64,000 nucleotides of DNA, taken from contig JAYMFD010001095.1 of the NCBI GenBank assembly GCA_035771175.1, positions 705,001-769,000 on the forward strand. The letters run 5' to 3'. The notes below the pieces were generated by a model, which searched no databases, was not told the origin of the DNA, and saw only the letters and a program-made list of their open reading frames with translations. Positions 1 to 12,605 of this stretch are shown here, in pieces (the stretch's first letter is position 1; every line of letters starts with the position of its first letter). Both the position numbers and the translations under genes were made by a program. Source of the stretch: Paratinospora sagittata (lineage: Eukaryota > Streptophyta > Magnoliopsida > Ranunculales > Menispermaceae).

Positions 1-1253
1 ACGTGGCCATTAAAGTGATATACATCCTTTAAGTATATTTGGCTTGCGAACCTTATTAAAGTACATTAATGATTTGTTCATGAATTGAATATGTCGCCAA
101 AGAAATTTCAGGCCTAATTTTAAGTTCTTGAGATAAATGAAAAGAAAGAGCACTTAAAGGTCAATGGAACACAGGTTTACGGTGCGAGATAAGCTCTTTC
201 GCGCGTGGCTTAAACGTGTCGTACACCTTATCATTTAGTTGACTTTGTAAGAACATGATTATCTGACGCTGTGGAAGTGATCAGCTATGCCTTACGCCGA
301 TTGATCAAGGGTCACCGAGCTCCACCAAATACCGACCTCTATAATATAATACATCAAGCTCTGTGTTATTGCTCTTCTGTTGGTTATTGCTCCTTCACTC
401 ACGTGTGCTTATGTGATTGGCATTGACTTTAATTGATGATCTGATTGTATCAACCTTCTCAGAGGCGCCTACCTTATTCGGACTTTTACACCCATCATAT
501 AATATGAATATGAGATATGAGATTTTAAATAATAAAATATTATTATATAGATTTTTTCATAGACAAAAAAAAAGGAATGAAAAAAAAAAATTAATAAGTA
601 AAAAACAAAAAAATAATATATAATATAATCGAATTTTTGCATCCTAAAATTTAAAAATGAACAAGTCGGATCTTTAAATATGTATCCGTATTCGACAACC
701 ACATCCTAGTTCAGGTAATATAGCTCAGAGGTAAGAATCATTTTTACCCTAAACAGAATCCCAAACAAATTCAATAAGTTTAATAATAACAAATTGTTAC
801 ATTTATTCTTTCTATGTCTAAAACATTTTTCACAAAAACTTATTTTTTCACTACTTGATTAACTGAATAGTAATTGATTCATAATTGAAAGAACTCTAAA
901 CGTCAATAGAAGATATTTCTAAAGTGCTAACATTTACTTTCTATATAACTACCATGCCTAGTAGTCATTTGCCATCATAGGTGGGGTTACCTTTGGTAAA
1001 TGTAGAAAGGTTTTTCATTTCTCTTGTTGTGATCTAAGGGAACACTCATTTTAATCACATTTTAATAAACTGTCATCATTTGGGAACAGGTTCAGGCCAG
1101 GGTGATACAGGAAGGAAAGTTAAACAGAGGTTCCTGTTCGCAAAACGCGCGGTTTATGTGTTAGAGCTCTCGATATTATCATTTACGTCAAAAAGCAGAG
1201 AAGTAAAGTAAAGAAGTTGAATTACAGAGATTATAGAAAAGCTTCGTATCAAA
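1..1253. other. Intergenic DNA upstream of the first gene
   Basis: AT-rich, with an A-rich stretch around 545-625. No ORF here looks like a protein and no element with clear ends was found. The last ~150 bases before the ATG at 1254 are the likely promoter and 5' UTR of the next gene. Confidence 0.5.
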
Positions 1254-1354
1254 ATGGGAAAGAAATCTATGAAGATGAGTTTGGAAAATTACATTGATTT
1301 TTACGGAAATCCTGACCATATTTCCCTCTGCATCAATCATCTTAACCAGGTATA

Positions 1355-1398
<44 letters not shown>

Positions 1399-2421
1399 TC
1401 TCTTCGTCTTCTTTACTGATCATGAAGATTAATGTCTCTTAAATTATGTTTCTCCATCTTATATGCCTCAATTTGAGTAAATCTTATTAGATAGATTGAT
1501 CGCAGACATCGGAAAACTTTGATTTCTAGATCTGTTTGTTCTAGCTTTACGATGAGCAGAGTAGTAGTAGTAATTTTGTGTTCCAATTTCACTGTTCGAT
1601 CTGCTTGAAGAAGTTAATTACTCGTTCAAATTAAGCTCGGATAGAGTTAGAATGACAGATCCGATCGCTTTAAATTTCTTCTTTAGTGAAGATTAATTTT
1701 TAGCTAAATCTTATTAGGAATTGATCGTAGAGATATCAGAAAACTTTGATTTCTAGATATGTTTATAGTAATTTTGTGTTCTAATTTCACAGTTTGATCT
1801 GCTTGAAAAAGTTAATCACTCGTTCAAATTAAGCTCGGTTATATTTAGAGTCTCAGTTTGGATTGTTTCTTATTTGTCTAAAAGATCTGGTACATGATAA
1901 TTTCATCCATCAGATCATCTTCATGCACGGATTCAGGAAACTTAACCTTCAGAAGGTGAGATTGGCTATGTACTCACTCTTTGATCAAAACCACGCACAT
2001 ATCATCTCCATTGCATCATCTCTATTGATCTATATCATCACATTTTCACAATTTTTCTCAGAAAACCATTGCCGAGGCAACGAACACTCTCGATCTGCTG
2101 GTTCCATTCCGATCTACCTTAAACGATCAGGACACGTTTTCTTCCTCTGCTTGCATTACGGTCACCGAAATGCTCGAAGACATTTCGGCACTCGAATGGC
2201 ACGAGTGCCCCGTCCAATCGATCTCCACGGTAATATCGGAGATGAAAAACCTCTCCGGAAACGATGAATTACACGACAATTGCGTTTCGTCAAGAAACGA
2301 AGGAATTGGTGCGAAATGCAAGTCGAAAAGAAAGCGAAAAGCCTCGAAAAGAACAGGTATTGTGGCTCAATCTGATTCTCTTGTTCCGGAAACAGCTGCT
2401 TCTTCGTGTCCGTCGTCTTAA
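1254..2421 (+). CDS. Small plant-specific protein, probable DUF7787 family (3 exons)
   Basis: Three exons join in frame: 1254-1349, 1914-1955 and 2062-2421, all with GT-AG introns in phase 0, giving 165 aa. The first 80 residues carry a conserved-looking block: an N-terminal lysine-rich start, 'SLENYIDFY', then 'IIFMHGFRKL' encoded by the 42-base middle exon, and 'LDLLVPFRSTL' at the start of exon 3. From memory this matches the plant DUF7787 domain, whose function is not known to me. Around residue 95 comes a 'WHECPV' motif. The C-terminal part is low in order and has a strongly basic stretch (about residues 131-143, KCKSKRKRKASKR) that could be a nuclear localisation signal. There is no signal peptide or membrane segment. 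Intron 1 holds a (TA)n run. The start is the first ATG of the exon and is preceded by AAA, a good plant context. The gene structure is well supported; the family name is less certain. Confidence 0.72.
1359..1395. repeat. (TA)n microsatellite in intron 1
   Basis: An uninterrupted run of about 37 bases of TA, starting a few bases after the exon 1 donor site. Likely polymorphic in length. Confidence 0.9.
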
Positions 2422-3289
2422 TTCTAGATCTTCCTTGAGCTATTGAACTGAGATTTCGATCTTCGCCGTGGTGATTAATCATGGCGGGAAGATTTGAAAA
2501 GTTTCTGGTTTTTGGTGTTTGAATTCTGTGGAGGGAGATAAGGGGCATAGCTGTCTTCCCTTGAGTGATTAGGGCTAGGCCCAGTGAGGGTAAGTACAAA
2601 TAAGACCATTTGTTTTGGACCAATCTTTTAGCCCATATCATATAATGGGCTTTGGTCCAAGGGATTTGATATAGGCTTTGTTTTGCGTTGAAATCCTGCT
2701 TGAGTTTCCTCTAATTCAATGATTGAAAAGATTTTAATCAAATTGAAATCAATCTTAAGTTTAGATTAATTCAATTTGATTATGGCTTGATGATGTGTAT
2801 CACAAAAGTCCTATTGCATTTTTATAACATGTTTTTTCATTAAAATAGGGACATTTCTATATTGATACAAAATAATACTATCATAAATTTTATCAATAAA
2901 TTATTAAGACTAATTACGTGGCATTTGACAACTCTAATATAAGCTCTATTCTCTTTAGCTCTATTTTAATAAGAGTTTATTTTAATAAAACTTATTTGAA
3001 ATATATTGTATGGCAACCCATACTTTAACATCTAATTGTAGTTTAGAATTAACCAATACACCCTCAATCAATTAGGTTTTTTGCAAGGTTTAATTTTTTT
3101 GGTCATTGTATAATATTTAAATTGGGCTACCATACAGAGACATTTCACTCAAAGACTCATTGGTGAAAGGAAATTAGATAAGTTAGACATCAATACACAT
3201 TGACAAGTTGGGACGAAAGGCCCAAAGCCAATACCTTACTCCTTAGCTGTCTCTTTTGAGGCAAGGGAGATTCAAAACGTTGCGTAATA
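2422..3289. other. Intergenic DNA after the DUF7787-like gene
   Basis: Probably contains the 3' UTR of the gene ending at 2421. The open frame on the opposite strand (2162-2641) is a shadow with no recognisable protein. Nothing else seen. Confidence 0.4.
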
Positions 3290-4260
3290 ATTTTTTGAGA
3301 ATGAGAATCAGATTATTGAAAAAATAATTGATGAGAATGTGAAAATGAGAATGTTATATTATTGTATTTGGTTACGTAAGATAATTTATTATTAAACATA
3401 TAAAAATTATTATTATTAATAGAAAGTCATAATAAAAATAAATTTTAAATAATAAAGTGTTTTTTGTTAAAATATTAAACTTAATTTTAATTAAAAATAT
3501 TGAAATTTTGTTTTTTATTAAAAATAATAAAAATAATAAAATGAATATTTTATAAAAATATAAAAATTATTTTCAATATAAAGTTAGAATAAAAAAATTT
3601 AAATAATAAAGTATTTTTTATTAAAATAATAAATTTAATTTTAATTAAAAATATTAAAATTAGTTGTGATGAAAAATAATAAAATGAATATTTTATAAAA
3701 TATAAAAATTATTATTATCAATATAATGTTAAAATAAAAAAATAATTTTCAAATAATAAAGTATTTTTATTAAAGTAATAAACTTTATTTTAATTAAAAA
3801 ATAGTAAAATTGATTTTTATTGAAAATAATAAAATTGGTTGTGATGCAAAAAATATATATATATAATTATTTTTTAAAAATAATGAAATGAATATTTCAT
3901 TAAAAATATAAAATACTAATATTAAGTAATAAAATCAATATATTTTATTAAAATATTATTTTTAATAAAAAGTTATCATATTATTTAAAAATATTAACAT
4001 GGGTGAAATAAATGAGACAAATTTATTTTTTTGAGTTATTGTGGGTTTTTTTTTCTTTTTTTGCCTATTTTTGTTTTTTTTTTAAAAGCTTTCTCACAAT
4101 AATCACTTTCTCGGAAAAGTGAACACCACCTATCTCCATTGGAATAACTTTTTCATCTTGGGTGAGAATTCTATTTTTTCGATAATCACTTTTTTACTCC
4201 TAAAATAATATAAATAGTAAAACAAAACATGAGATTCTCATTCCATCCCATAGATTACCT
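3290..4260. repeat. Very AT-rich block with ~150-bp degenerate tandem units
   Basis: Units beginning 'aataataaagt' start near 3448, 3602 and 3752, so the period is about 150 bases, with a more decayed fourth copy up to ~3970. Each unit has 'taattttaattaaaaata' and 'aaaatgaatatttta'. The block is bounded by 'gaatgagaatc' near 3299 and the reverse complement of a similar string ('gattctcattcc') near 4231, which suggests weakly preserved inverted ends of one old non-autonomous transposon. The tandem structure is visible; the transposon reading is inference. Confidence 0.5.
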
Positions 4261-4571
4261 GTAAGGAGAGGCCTTTTGCCACTCAATCTAGTGACACTCA
4301 AGCTAGTGAATGTAGAGCCTTTGGGCAAGTTCAATAAAAGTAAATAACATGGCACCGGTTGGCATTTAATGGGTGAGATTAAATTAAAAAGAAAAAAGAT
4401 ACCCTAATTACTACGAGTTGCAGGCTTTGAATCAAAATTGAGAACCTTCAACTGGGTAGGAAATCAAAAAAACAGAAAAGAAAAAAGGAACGATGAACCC
4501 AATGCAATTAAACTTTGGTTTCCACCCATTCATTTTGTCCCTTGTTATTGGCCCCTAACTCAAAATCTAAG

Positions 4572-4580
4572 TATAAAAGG
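4572..4580 (+). promoter_or_regulatory. TATA box of the DUF538 gene
   Basis: TATAAAAGG lies about 88 bases upstream of the ATG at 4660. This is a good plant TATA element at a sensible distance for a short 5' UTR. Confidence 0.65.
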
Positions 4581-4659
4581 AACCCCAAATCAAACCTCCT
4601 TTGCCCGTCTAAAGTTAATCATCAAGTTAGATCACATCATCATACCAAAAGACAATAGT

Positions 4660-5073
4660 ATGGCGAGTGAGAAGGAAGGAGGAATTGTGAAGAAGGGTCA
4701 TGAGGAAGGTTTGAAATTGGCAGTTGATCTGCTTGGAGAATTTGGACTACCTCTAGGACTCCTCCCTCTCGAGAACGTTGTTGAAGCAGGGTTTGTTCGG
4801 AGCACCGGTTACATGTGGATTGTGCAGCAAAAGAAGGTGGAACATAACTACAAGATGATAAGCAAGCTTGTGAGTTATGACACACAGATTCATGGGTACA
4901 TACAGAAAAATAAGATCAAGAAGCTGAAGGGAGTGAAGGCTAAGGAACTGATGCTGTGGCCACCAGTGGGTGAGATCATAGTTGATGATCCACCCACTGG
5001 GAAAATTCACTTCAAGAGCTTTGCAGGTGTTACCAAGACCTTCCCTGTTGAAGCATTTGCAGCTGGGCGGTGA
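4660..5073 (+). CDS. DUF538 family protein
   Basis: A single-exon gene of 137 aa. It shows the DUF538 pattern: an N-terminal charged helix, 'LLGEFGLPLGLLPLENVVEA' (about residues 24-43), a central 'GYMWIVQQKK', and the C-terminal 'GEIIVDDPPTGKIHFKSFAG' followed by 'FPVEAFA'. Arabidopsis members include SVB, which affects trichome form; most have no known biochemical activity. No signal peptide is evident, so this belongs to the short forms that lack one. The frame is open upstream to 4438, but the ATG at 4660 is preferred because it follows the TATA box, has a purine at -3 (TAGTATGG), and starts the family's usual N-terminus (MASEK-like). It stands alone, with no linked paralogue in the window. 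Confidence 0.9.
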   Translation: MASEKEGGIVKKGHEEGLKLAVDLLGEFGLPLGLLPLENVVEAGFVRSTGYMWIVQQKKVEHNYKMISKLVSYDTQIHGYIQKNKIKKLKGVKAKELMLWPPVGEIIVDDPPTGKIHFKSFAGVTKTFPVEAFAAGR

Positions 5074-5260
5074 AACAATAACAATATATATTGCAGTGTG
5101 AATCATCTTCATGGTTCACTGATTAGTATATATTATTATAAATTTGGATGGTATTAATAGGTTTTCTTGATTATGTACTTTTTGAAGAAGTGTTTTCTTG
5201 CAGGAGTGTTTTCTTGCTTTCAGCATTAGTTGCTCTTTGGTTGGTGCTTTTGTTATTAGA

Positions 5261-5310
5261 GAAATAAAATAGTAAAACATTTGAAGAAATAAAATAGTAA
5301 AACATTTGAA
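5261..5310. repeat. Perfect 25-bp tandem duplication
   Basis: The 25 bases 5261-5285 (gaaataaaatagtaaaacat...) are repeated without change at 5286-5310. Confidence 0.9.
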
Positions 5311-6502
5311 GAAGGTTTATCAATTTCTTACATGTGATGAGGAGAAGAAATGCTATGTATATATAACGCTCCATTATGTAACTTCAAAATCAGTTAAACT
5401 TAGAAACTCAAAAAGCAAGAACAAGTTACAGAAGCAGCATATGAACATTTAACAGGAAAAGCTGTATTTACAAAACTTTTTTTAGTTATATAAGGTCGGG
5501 TATATGAATTCACTTCCTCTAATCCACTCTATCAAAGGCTCGATATTATAAGTAGTTAACATCTTTCTTAACTTAAAACTGAGTTATTTATGCACAGTAA
5601 AAAAACAAAACTAATGATGATAATAATAAAACCAGAAAAGATGATCTACTTGATTCAGAGTCCCTAATGGGTTTAGTTTTTCCCTTCATAGATCCTAATA
5701 TAAAATAACATTATCACCATATACTTATTCCATACAACTTCATCTTAAGAAATTATATGTAGAAGTGAATTCCTCACTTCAGTTGGATTTTGTAGTAATA
5801 GCAAGAAGGGACAAGTGGCCACTAATCCACACATCTGCTAAACGACATCCCAGTCAGCTCATCATTCCCCCCTTTGTCCCAGTGCCCATCACATGGGTCT
5901 CATTTTGTTCCAATCTCCGCATAACATAACCACACACACATCAGCCCAACCCGCACTACATCCCCTGAACTGTAGCTCCAGCAAACCCATCTTCTCTTTT
6001 TACACGAGGCTCTGCCACTGCTACTAAGTGCCTCTAACCACACTAAGAAGAATCCAAAACATCCACTAATAAATCAGCTCTCTCTCTCTCTCTCTCCCTT
6101 CACTTTCAAGATTAGATGTCAGTACAGTTTCTCCGACTGCACTAGAGGAATAATAAGTTAAAAATAAGCCACCCATCTCAGCTATAATCCCATTCTTGCC
6201 ACTTCTTGCTTCACTTGTTTGTTTTAGTGTTTTCAGTGAATTATGCACAAGTAGGAACAAAAGAAAAACAGTAAAAGAAAAGTAGGGTACATTAAGAAGA
6301 TTGAAACAAAAAAATTTGAGTCATTTATTGCAGAGATGGTAGAACAGAAGCAACAGCATGGATGATAACATCCTCTCATCACTGACCCAATTTATAAACT
6401 CGCCCAACTACACCCAATCCATCCATCCAACCTCTCTCATGCCTTCCAATTTTTTTTTGTATATAGTATCATATATACATGTACACAACTTTTACCAGCC
6501 AC

Positions 6503-6504
<2 letters not shown>

Positions 6505-6554
<50 letters not shown>
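6505..6554. repeat. (CT)n microsatellite
   Basis: About 50 bases of CT dinucleotide, downstream of the TTL stop on the minus strand. Confidence 0.92.
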
Positions 6555-6557
<3 letters not shown>

Positions 6558-7013
6558 ATGTTCATCAAAACAGCCAACTTAATTGTACATGTTGAGACTC
6601 AAAGATGAGGAAGGTGGGAAATACAAGTATTGAGGCCAGCCTAAGCTAACAAAAAAATTGTGTATTTAAAATGAAGGAAAAAGGATGGTGGTGTGTATGA
6701 GGAGCGGGAAGAGGGAGAGACAATAGACCATCGAAGAAACCAGAGAGATGAACAAAATGGAAAGAATGAATGAAAAACTGCAAAAAACAAACTAAGCTAT
6801 AATCTCCCTGGATCCTTGGCTGTCAATGAGAAATTATTTTTTGCGGGCAGCTTTGTTATCCTAATGTATGAAGCATGAAGGGCTGTGTGAATGAAACTTC
6901 CCCTCTTGTTGTTGCAAATGTAGGGGGGGGGGGGAGGGGATGGGGGATGGTGGAAGAAGAAAAGAAGCCCAAAACAATGGGATCTTACAGTGCAGACCTT
7001 TTTTTTATCCTTT

Positions 7014-10000
7014 TCAGAGACTGTAATGTCTTACTGTGTTTTCCAAGACTTGCTGACTTGGGCAGATCATCTCCTTTAATCTGCTTCCTTTCTTGTAAAT
7101 CTTGAATGTTGGTGTAATATTCACATTCTCAGCCTTCGCCACTGCCGAATTCTTCTCCACATCCACCTTCAATAAAACATTTCGCATGGTTCATATCAGA
7201 TTTATTTATTTATTTAGTTATTTATTTTCTATTTTTGTGTGTGTGTGTGTGTGGTGTCAGATGTTTGATTTATAGAAAATAATTGCAGTTCGATTATGGG
7301 TGTACCTTGATAAAATTGACGGATGGATAGCGAACACATAACGTATCAAAAAATGGGGATATCTGCTCACATTGCCTATTTGAATTTGCCTTGAAATGTA
7401 CAACTGAAATACCTGAAAAAGCCAAGAGCAAAATTAGTATTCTTCATTCTTCATTCATAGACATAAGAGCAAGGAGGCATGAGCTAGTTAAAAATTAAAA
7501 TGATATAGGGCGTCCTCACCTGGTGATGAAATAGCAGCTCCAAACTGATCAAGATCTGAAACTTCCTCCACTTCACCACCAAACTTCAAATTAGATACTT
7601 CCTCTCCCCGAGATTTCTTCAATGCGACCTGGGCGTGGAACAGCGCTTCTGCTATGTCATTGTCTCCAGGAAGCATCTTTCTCAAGGCCTCGTAATCTCT
7701 AACGGATTCAACCCATCTCTCAAGCTATAATCCCAAATCCCACCATTAAAAATGCCCATTATTAATTAATTTAGCTAGTCAACCAATTTTACCAAATAGA
7801 TATATATGTATGTATATGTTTAGAGATGAAAAAACCAATTTACCTTGCTATTGGATGCAGCTCTTCGAAGCAAAGCCTTGGTGTAGTTTGGTTGAATCCT
7901 CAGAGCTTGATTACAGTCTTCAACAGATCTCTCCCAATGTTCAAGATTAGACCAGCAAGCTGCTCTATTGCAATAGAGGATGGAATTGGAAGGATCAAGC
8001 CTGAGGCCTTCTCCATAAGCCGAGCAAGCTTCAGCAAATTTTCCAGATTTGAAGAGTTCATTACCACGCATACGCGAATTCACAACTAAACTCATATTGT
8101 TCAGTGTCATTCCAACTTCAACACTTTTGCGATCAATTTGACCAGCCTTCTCAGCAGCTGCAAGTGCATCCTCAAACCTTCCAAATGCCATTTCAATCTG
8201 AGCTCGGACAAGGACGAGATAAGATTCAGGGAGCATCCCAAAGAACTTGGAGTTCAAGCAAGACGGTGGAAATTGATCAAAATTGGTAACTTTTGATAGG
8301 CTATTATTGGCATCCTCAAGTTGATGAAGCTTCAAAAGAGTTTCTGCTCTGCATGCAAATAACTGCAAATTCGATTCCCATTAGTTCATATTACGTGAAT
8401 TTTCTTATCTGTCTATTAATCAATAACTAAGAAAACAATAAAAAGGCATTGGACCTGGAAATTTACCTGAGGAGAAGAATCTGCACCTGCAGCAATGGCT
8501 GCATCGCATTCCCTTAATGCACCCTTCCAATCACCAATCTTCCTAGAAGTAGAACATCTACTCAAATGTCTCTCTATATCTTGCAGCCTTTTCATCTCAG
8601 CTTGATCAGCTCGCTGCCCTTGGATAATGAGGTGCTTCCTAGCATTGTCAACTTGCCCTAACCTTTAGAAAGATCATGTCAAAGGAAGATTGACCAAACT
8701 TATCAAACTTAGATTGCTTAAGCATAAAAACAAAAATGTATCTACAAAAAACTGATAATAAACCATGAATCTAAATGAATGAGCAGCCGAGAAACAATCA
8801 CGGGATTCACAATAACACAGGAGAAGCAATCAAGAAATTAGTTAATAAAAGAATCGAATAGCACCTATCAATATTATCAATCCAAATTAAGACAGAATCC
8901 AAACAAATTCCTCTACATTCAATATCAGAAAAAACACATTCAAAAAAATATAGACATCAGAAGAAAACCCACATGCATCATTAGTATGCCCCCCAAAAAA
9001 CAAAGAATCAAACAGCACCCTTTAATCTTATCAATTAGTCTATTAATCTACATTTCAAAACCAGCATGAACAACAAAAATGTATCTACGAAAAACCAATA
9101 ACCCATGAATCTAAATGAATTCAGCAGCCAGGAAACAATCACAGAATTTGCAATAACATAGGAGAAGCAATAAAAAAATTAGTGAATAAAAAAAAATCAA
9201 ATAACACCCATTAATTTTATCAATCCAAATTAAGACCAGAGAGAATCCATTTGTTTCAACAGGCCCACATTGAACACACAACACATTATTCCCCATCCAA
9301 TATCAGAACAAAGCCACTTGCATCATAGCATATCCCCACAAAAACAAAGAAAAAAACATATAAAAAATACAAACAAGAATGCAATTGGGCAAAAAGAACA
9401 AGAGAATTACAAGAAACAAAGAAACCAATCAAACAAAGAAACTACAACTAATGTAGATTGTAAAAACAACACCTAGATACCAGAAGGTACAAAAGAACAT
9501 CCACTGACCAGAAAATTCTAAAGTGCAAACAAGATACAGAACCTAAACCACAAAGAAACCACCAATTGGGTAAAGAACAAAAAGCCAATCAAACAAAGAA
9601 AGCAAGATAACTATAATGTAGAATGTAGGTTGTAAAAACAACACACAAATTCAAGAACATAGATAAGAAAAGATCATCATCCAATGCCCAGAAAATTCAA
9701 CTTACAAAATCAAAACTAGAACAACAAATAATTAGAAAAACCAATCTTTCTTGGCATCAAATCACTCACCGGAGATGCAATGCCGCCAATCTCTGATGAG
9801 CCCTCACATAACCAGGATCTAACTTCAATGCCTCTTCACATTCCCTCACAGCCTCCCCCAACCTTCCAAGACTCGACAATGCGGCCGCCCGGTTACTCCG
9901 GCATGCGGCATTGCGTGGCGAAATCGCAATAGCCCTTTCATACAATCCCAAAGCCTCCACAAAATGCCCTTTACTATACTGCTCGTTCCCTGCCTTCTTC

Positions 10001-10677
10001 ACGGCCTCCGGATCCGAACTCAACATTGCCCTCTTCACCATTGCCGATTCACTCGTTTCTCCGCCGGCTCCAGCGCCACTCCGGCCAACCAAATTGCCCC
10101 CGCCGGTACCCCGCATTATACTTCCGTGTCCATAATTCCCCGTTCCGGACCCCAAAACATCTCTTCTTGAAGAACTTCTCGCCGGAATCCCGCCGGAAGT
10201 GACGACTTTTCCAGACGGGCAAATGTTGCCGGCCGGAAGGGCATTGAAAACAGGCGAATTCACGGCGGAGCCGCCGCTTCCGCTTCCGCTGGCACCACTA
10301 CCACTCCCTCCGCTTCCGCCGGTGTAGATCAATGGGGCATTGCCGGAATTCGACCGGCCCGTCTTGAAATTCCGAGATGGGCTGCCGTCGCTCGACCCAG
10401 AAAGCTCGCCGGAATGGCTTTTATCAGATCTTCTAACAACCGGAGGGTTCGTCGTGTTCGTACCAGCCTTGCCGGAAACGGAGCCGGAGGAGCTGGAACT
10501 ACTGCTGGAAACCGTGGGACCGCCGGAGGTACGTGGCCGGAGAGGAGAAACCGGCGAGCCCAGATTGAGTTCTTTGAAATCGGGCTTGTTCTCGTCGCAA
10601 CTCAGCGAGGTTCGTAGTCTATCGGATAAAGAATCGCGCCCTTCTTCTTGTTCCGGCTTTTTCTTCGAATGCGACAT
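7014..10677 (-). CDS. TTL: TTL protein: TPR repeats with C-terminal thioredoxin-like domain (6 exons)
   Basis: Coding exons on the minus strand are 10677-9770, 8662-8467, 8362-7844, 7724-7520, 7412-7306 and 7166-7014. All introns are GT-AG and the frames join cleanly (2088 coding bases, 695 aa), close to Arabidopsis TTL1 at about 699 aa. Residues 1-220 are a low-complexity Ser/Gly-rich region with an S-run near 57-64. A first TPR block ('[19 protein letters not shown]', '[16 protein letters not shown]') covers about 221-325. A second block covers about 460-565 ('[18 protein letters not shown]', '[20 protein letters not shown]'). The thioredoxin-like domain is about 600-695 ('ISVVHFKA', 'FIKVDVEKN', '[10 protein letters not shown]'). 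It has no WCxxC active site; the matching place reads 'NSNRQCEQI', as in other TTLs, so redox catalysis is unlikely. TTL proteins act as scaffolds in osmotic-stress, ABA and brassinosteroid responses in Arabidopsis. The paralogue (TTL1, 3 or 4) is not resolved. Confidence 0.95.
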
Positions 10678-10867
10678 TTTCTCTTTTTTTTTTTACAGTA
10701 AAAGAAAGTAAGAAAGAAAGAATCGAAAGAAAAACTAGAGATTTTTCTTGTTGAATCGCGTGATTTGCTAGCAAGAATGTGTTTTTTCTTGGGTAGAATT
10801 AGAACAAAAAAATGAAGAAGAAGAAGATATTGAAGAAGACATGAAAGAGAAAGAGATGATAGTTACA

Positions 10868-10900
10868 GAAGAAGAAGAAGAAGAAGAAGAAGAAGAAGAA
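10868..10900. repeat. (GAA)11 microsatellite in the TTL leader
   Basis: 33 bases of perfect GAA (TTC on the TTL sense strand), about 190 bases upstream of the TTL ATG. Confidence 0.92.
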
Positions 10901-11027
10901 AGGAAGAGAGAAAGAAAGAAAAAAGAAGGGAGATCTCGTGATTTAAAAGGAGGAAGCAAGGAATGAATGAGACCACTGTTCTTGTTGTTGTTGTTGTGTA
11001 AATTCAGGCGAACCCACATATCAAGTT

Positions 11028-11071
11028 TAGAGAGAGAAAATGTAGAGAGAGAAAATGTAGAGAGAGAAAGT
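11028..11071. repeat. 15-bp tandem repeat, three copies
   Basis: TAGAGAGAGAAAATG is repeated almost exactly three times upstream of TTL. On the TTL sense strand it reads as CT-rich, a common plant core-promoter composition. Confidence 0.8.
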
Positions 11072-12442
11072 GAGGCTTCTCATCTCTCTTCTTTCACCTG
11101 CTGCTTCACGAGACACCTCTCGCCTCCTTTCTCTCACTAACTCGCAATCACTTACACTTTCTCTCTCTACATATATTTGTATTAATATTTATTTTTCTTA
11201 CCCATCCTATTTTTCATTTTTGTTCATTAATTTCCACACCCGGTGGGTGCGCAGGATAACCCCCCTCTCCCTACATACTTTTGTTTTAAAGGCTAATGCT
11301 AATCTATTTAAAAAAAAAAAAATCAATTATATTTCATCATTTACTATACATATTCATTTTTAAGGCATTTACTATACATATTCATTTCACATCTCTCTTA
11401 TTTTTTCTGTTCATTAATTTCCACACATCTCCCTATTATTCATTTTCAATTTCTATTTTATTTATTTCAACAAGCGACGGATGCGCAGAATAAGCCAAAC
11501 GCATCATCGCGGCGCACGTTAGCCTCGCTTGCGCCGCTATTCGTTGTTATAGATTTCGTACTTTCCAGGATTTTTCTCACAAAAACTTTGTGATTACGAA
11601 ACTACCCCTACCGTGCGTCTGAATTACGAGAGAGCCCGTGTTGCGATGAAACCGAGAAGGGCCTCGAGAAATGTCGTTGTTTCCCATTTGAGCTGTGGTA
11701 TACAATAAATGTGGGATTCGGTGGAGGGTGGTTTGGTAATTTCAAGTGGAACAGTATCGATATATGTGGTAAATTTTTTTATAAAAATAAAAAGAAGGTC
11801 GCAATTTCGACAGCGGGCAGCTGGCCACGTGATGAGTGCCGTGCCAGTTGGCCCATCCGGAGGACCCTAACAGCTCCGCCGTTCGCAAGTTGTCACTTAA
11901 CAGAATATTATACCACTGGTTAGAATATTCCGTTAGCTTTGTTTTTATTTTAATAGTGTATTTAAGGTTCAATACTTAATTTAGAAAAATAAAAAAATAA
12001 AAAAAAAGTTATGGAGACAGAATGAATGATTTCGGCTATGTTTGGTTTTATGTTTGGATACAGGAAATTTGAAAACACATAAAATATATTTAATTGGTTA
12101 AAACTCAAAAATAATTTTTTGAAAAAACAACAATTTTCAATTTTTGGGATGTATTTAAATTTCAGCTTTTTAGAGGAAATCCAAGTATGCAAGAAAACTC
12201 TAATTTGTCATGAAATATTAAACAAGGTAAAGAAATCAAGAATCATTTAAGCCTTCGATTTTTTTCTTTTTCACTTAATCTTATTGCTACAAATAAATTG
12301 AATAAACCCATTTTCTTCTTATATATAAGATTCTTTTTTCTAAAAAAGAAATTATTTATATACATGTTTTGATAGTTGATGATTATAGTATGTAATTTAT
12401 TCCTTAATTAAATTGAATTGAATCAAATAATTATTTTGATAT

Positions 12443-12605
12443 TAGCTTAAGCATAATCAACGGTGAGTTGGTCCAGTAATTGGGTATAACTGCACTTACT
12501 TTGAAGGTTTCGAATTTGAGTCACCTTCCACCTTTGAGTATTTGTGGTCGTATTCCAGAGAGATTAAGAGAACATGCTGACCCAAAAAAAAAATAGCTTA
12601 TGCAT
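12443..12605 (+). mobile_element. tRNA-derived SINE with target-site duplication
   Basis: The body (12455-12593) begins with a box A-like 'ggtgagttggtcc', has a box B-like 'ggtttcgaatttg' about 45 bases later, and ends in A10. It is flanked by TAGCTTAAGCAT (12443-12454) and TAGCTTATGCAT (12594-12605), a 12-base TSD with one mismatch. tRNA-like promoter boxes, A-tail and TSD together support a SINE in plus orientation. Confidence 0.82.

Larger units (their letters stand above)
5074..7013. other. Intergenic DNA with the 3' UTR of the TTL gene
   Basis: Lies between the DUF538 stop and the minus-strand TTL stop codon at 7016-7014. The TTL 3' UTR probably occupies the part below 7013. A G9+ run sits near 6925. 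Small ORFs on both strands here resemble nothing known. Confidence 0.5.
10678..12442. other. TTL promoter and 5' UTR region, then intergenic DNA
   Basis: The TTL leader (minus strand) runs up from 10678 and is rich in GA/CT repeats. A CACGTG G-box is at 11826-11831. 'ttactatacatattcatttt' occurs twice near 11340 and 11368, a short direct repeat. No further gene seen. Confidence 0.45.

Noticed and set aside
2162..2641. 159-codon minus-strand frame over the DUF7787-like gene
   Set aside because: A shadow of exon 3 and its 3' flank; the sense gene has conserved motifs and proper splice sites.
10340..10711. 123-codon plus-strand frame opposite TTL exon 1
   Set aside because: A shadow of the GC-rich TTL coding exon on the other strand.
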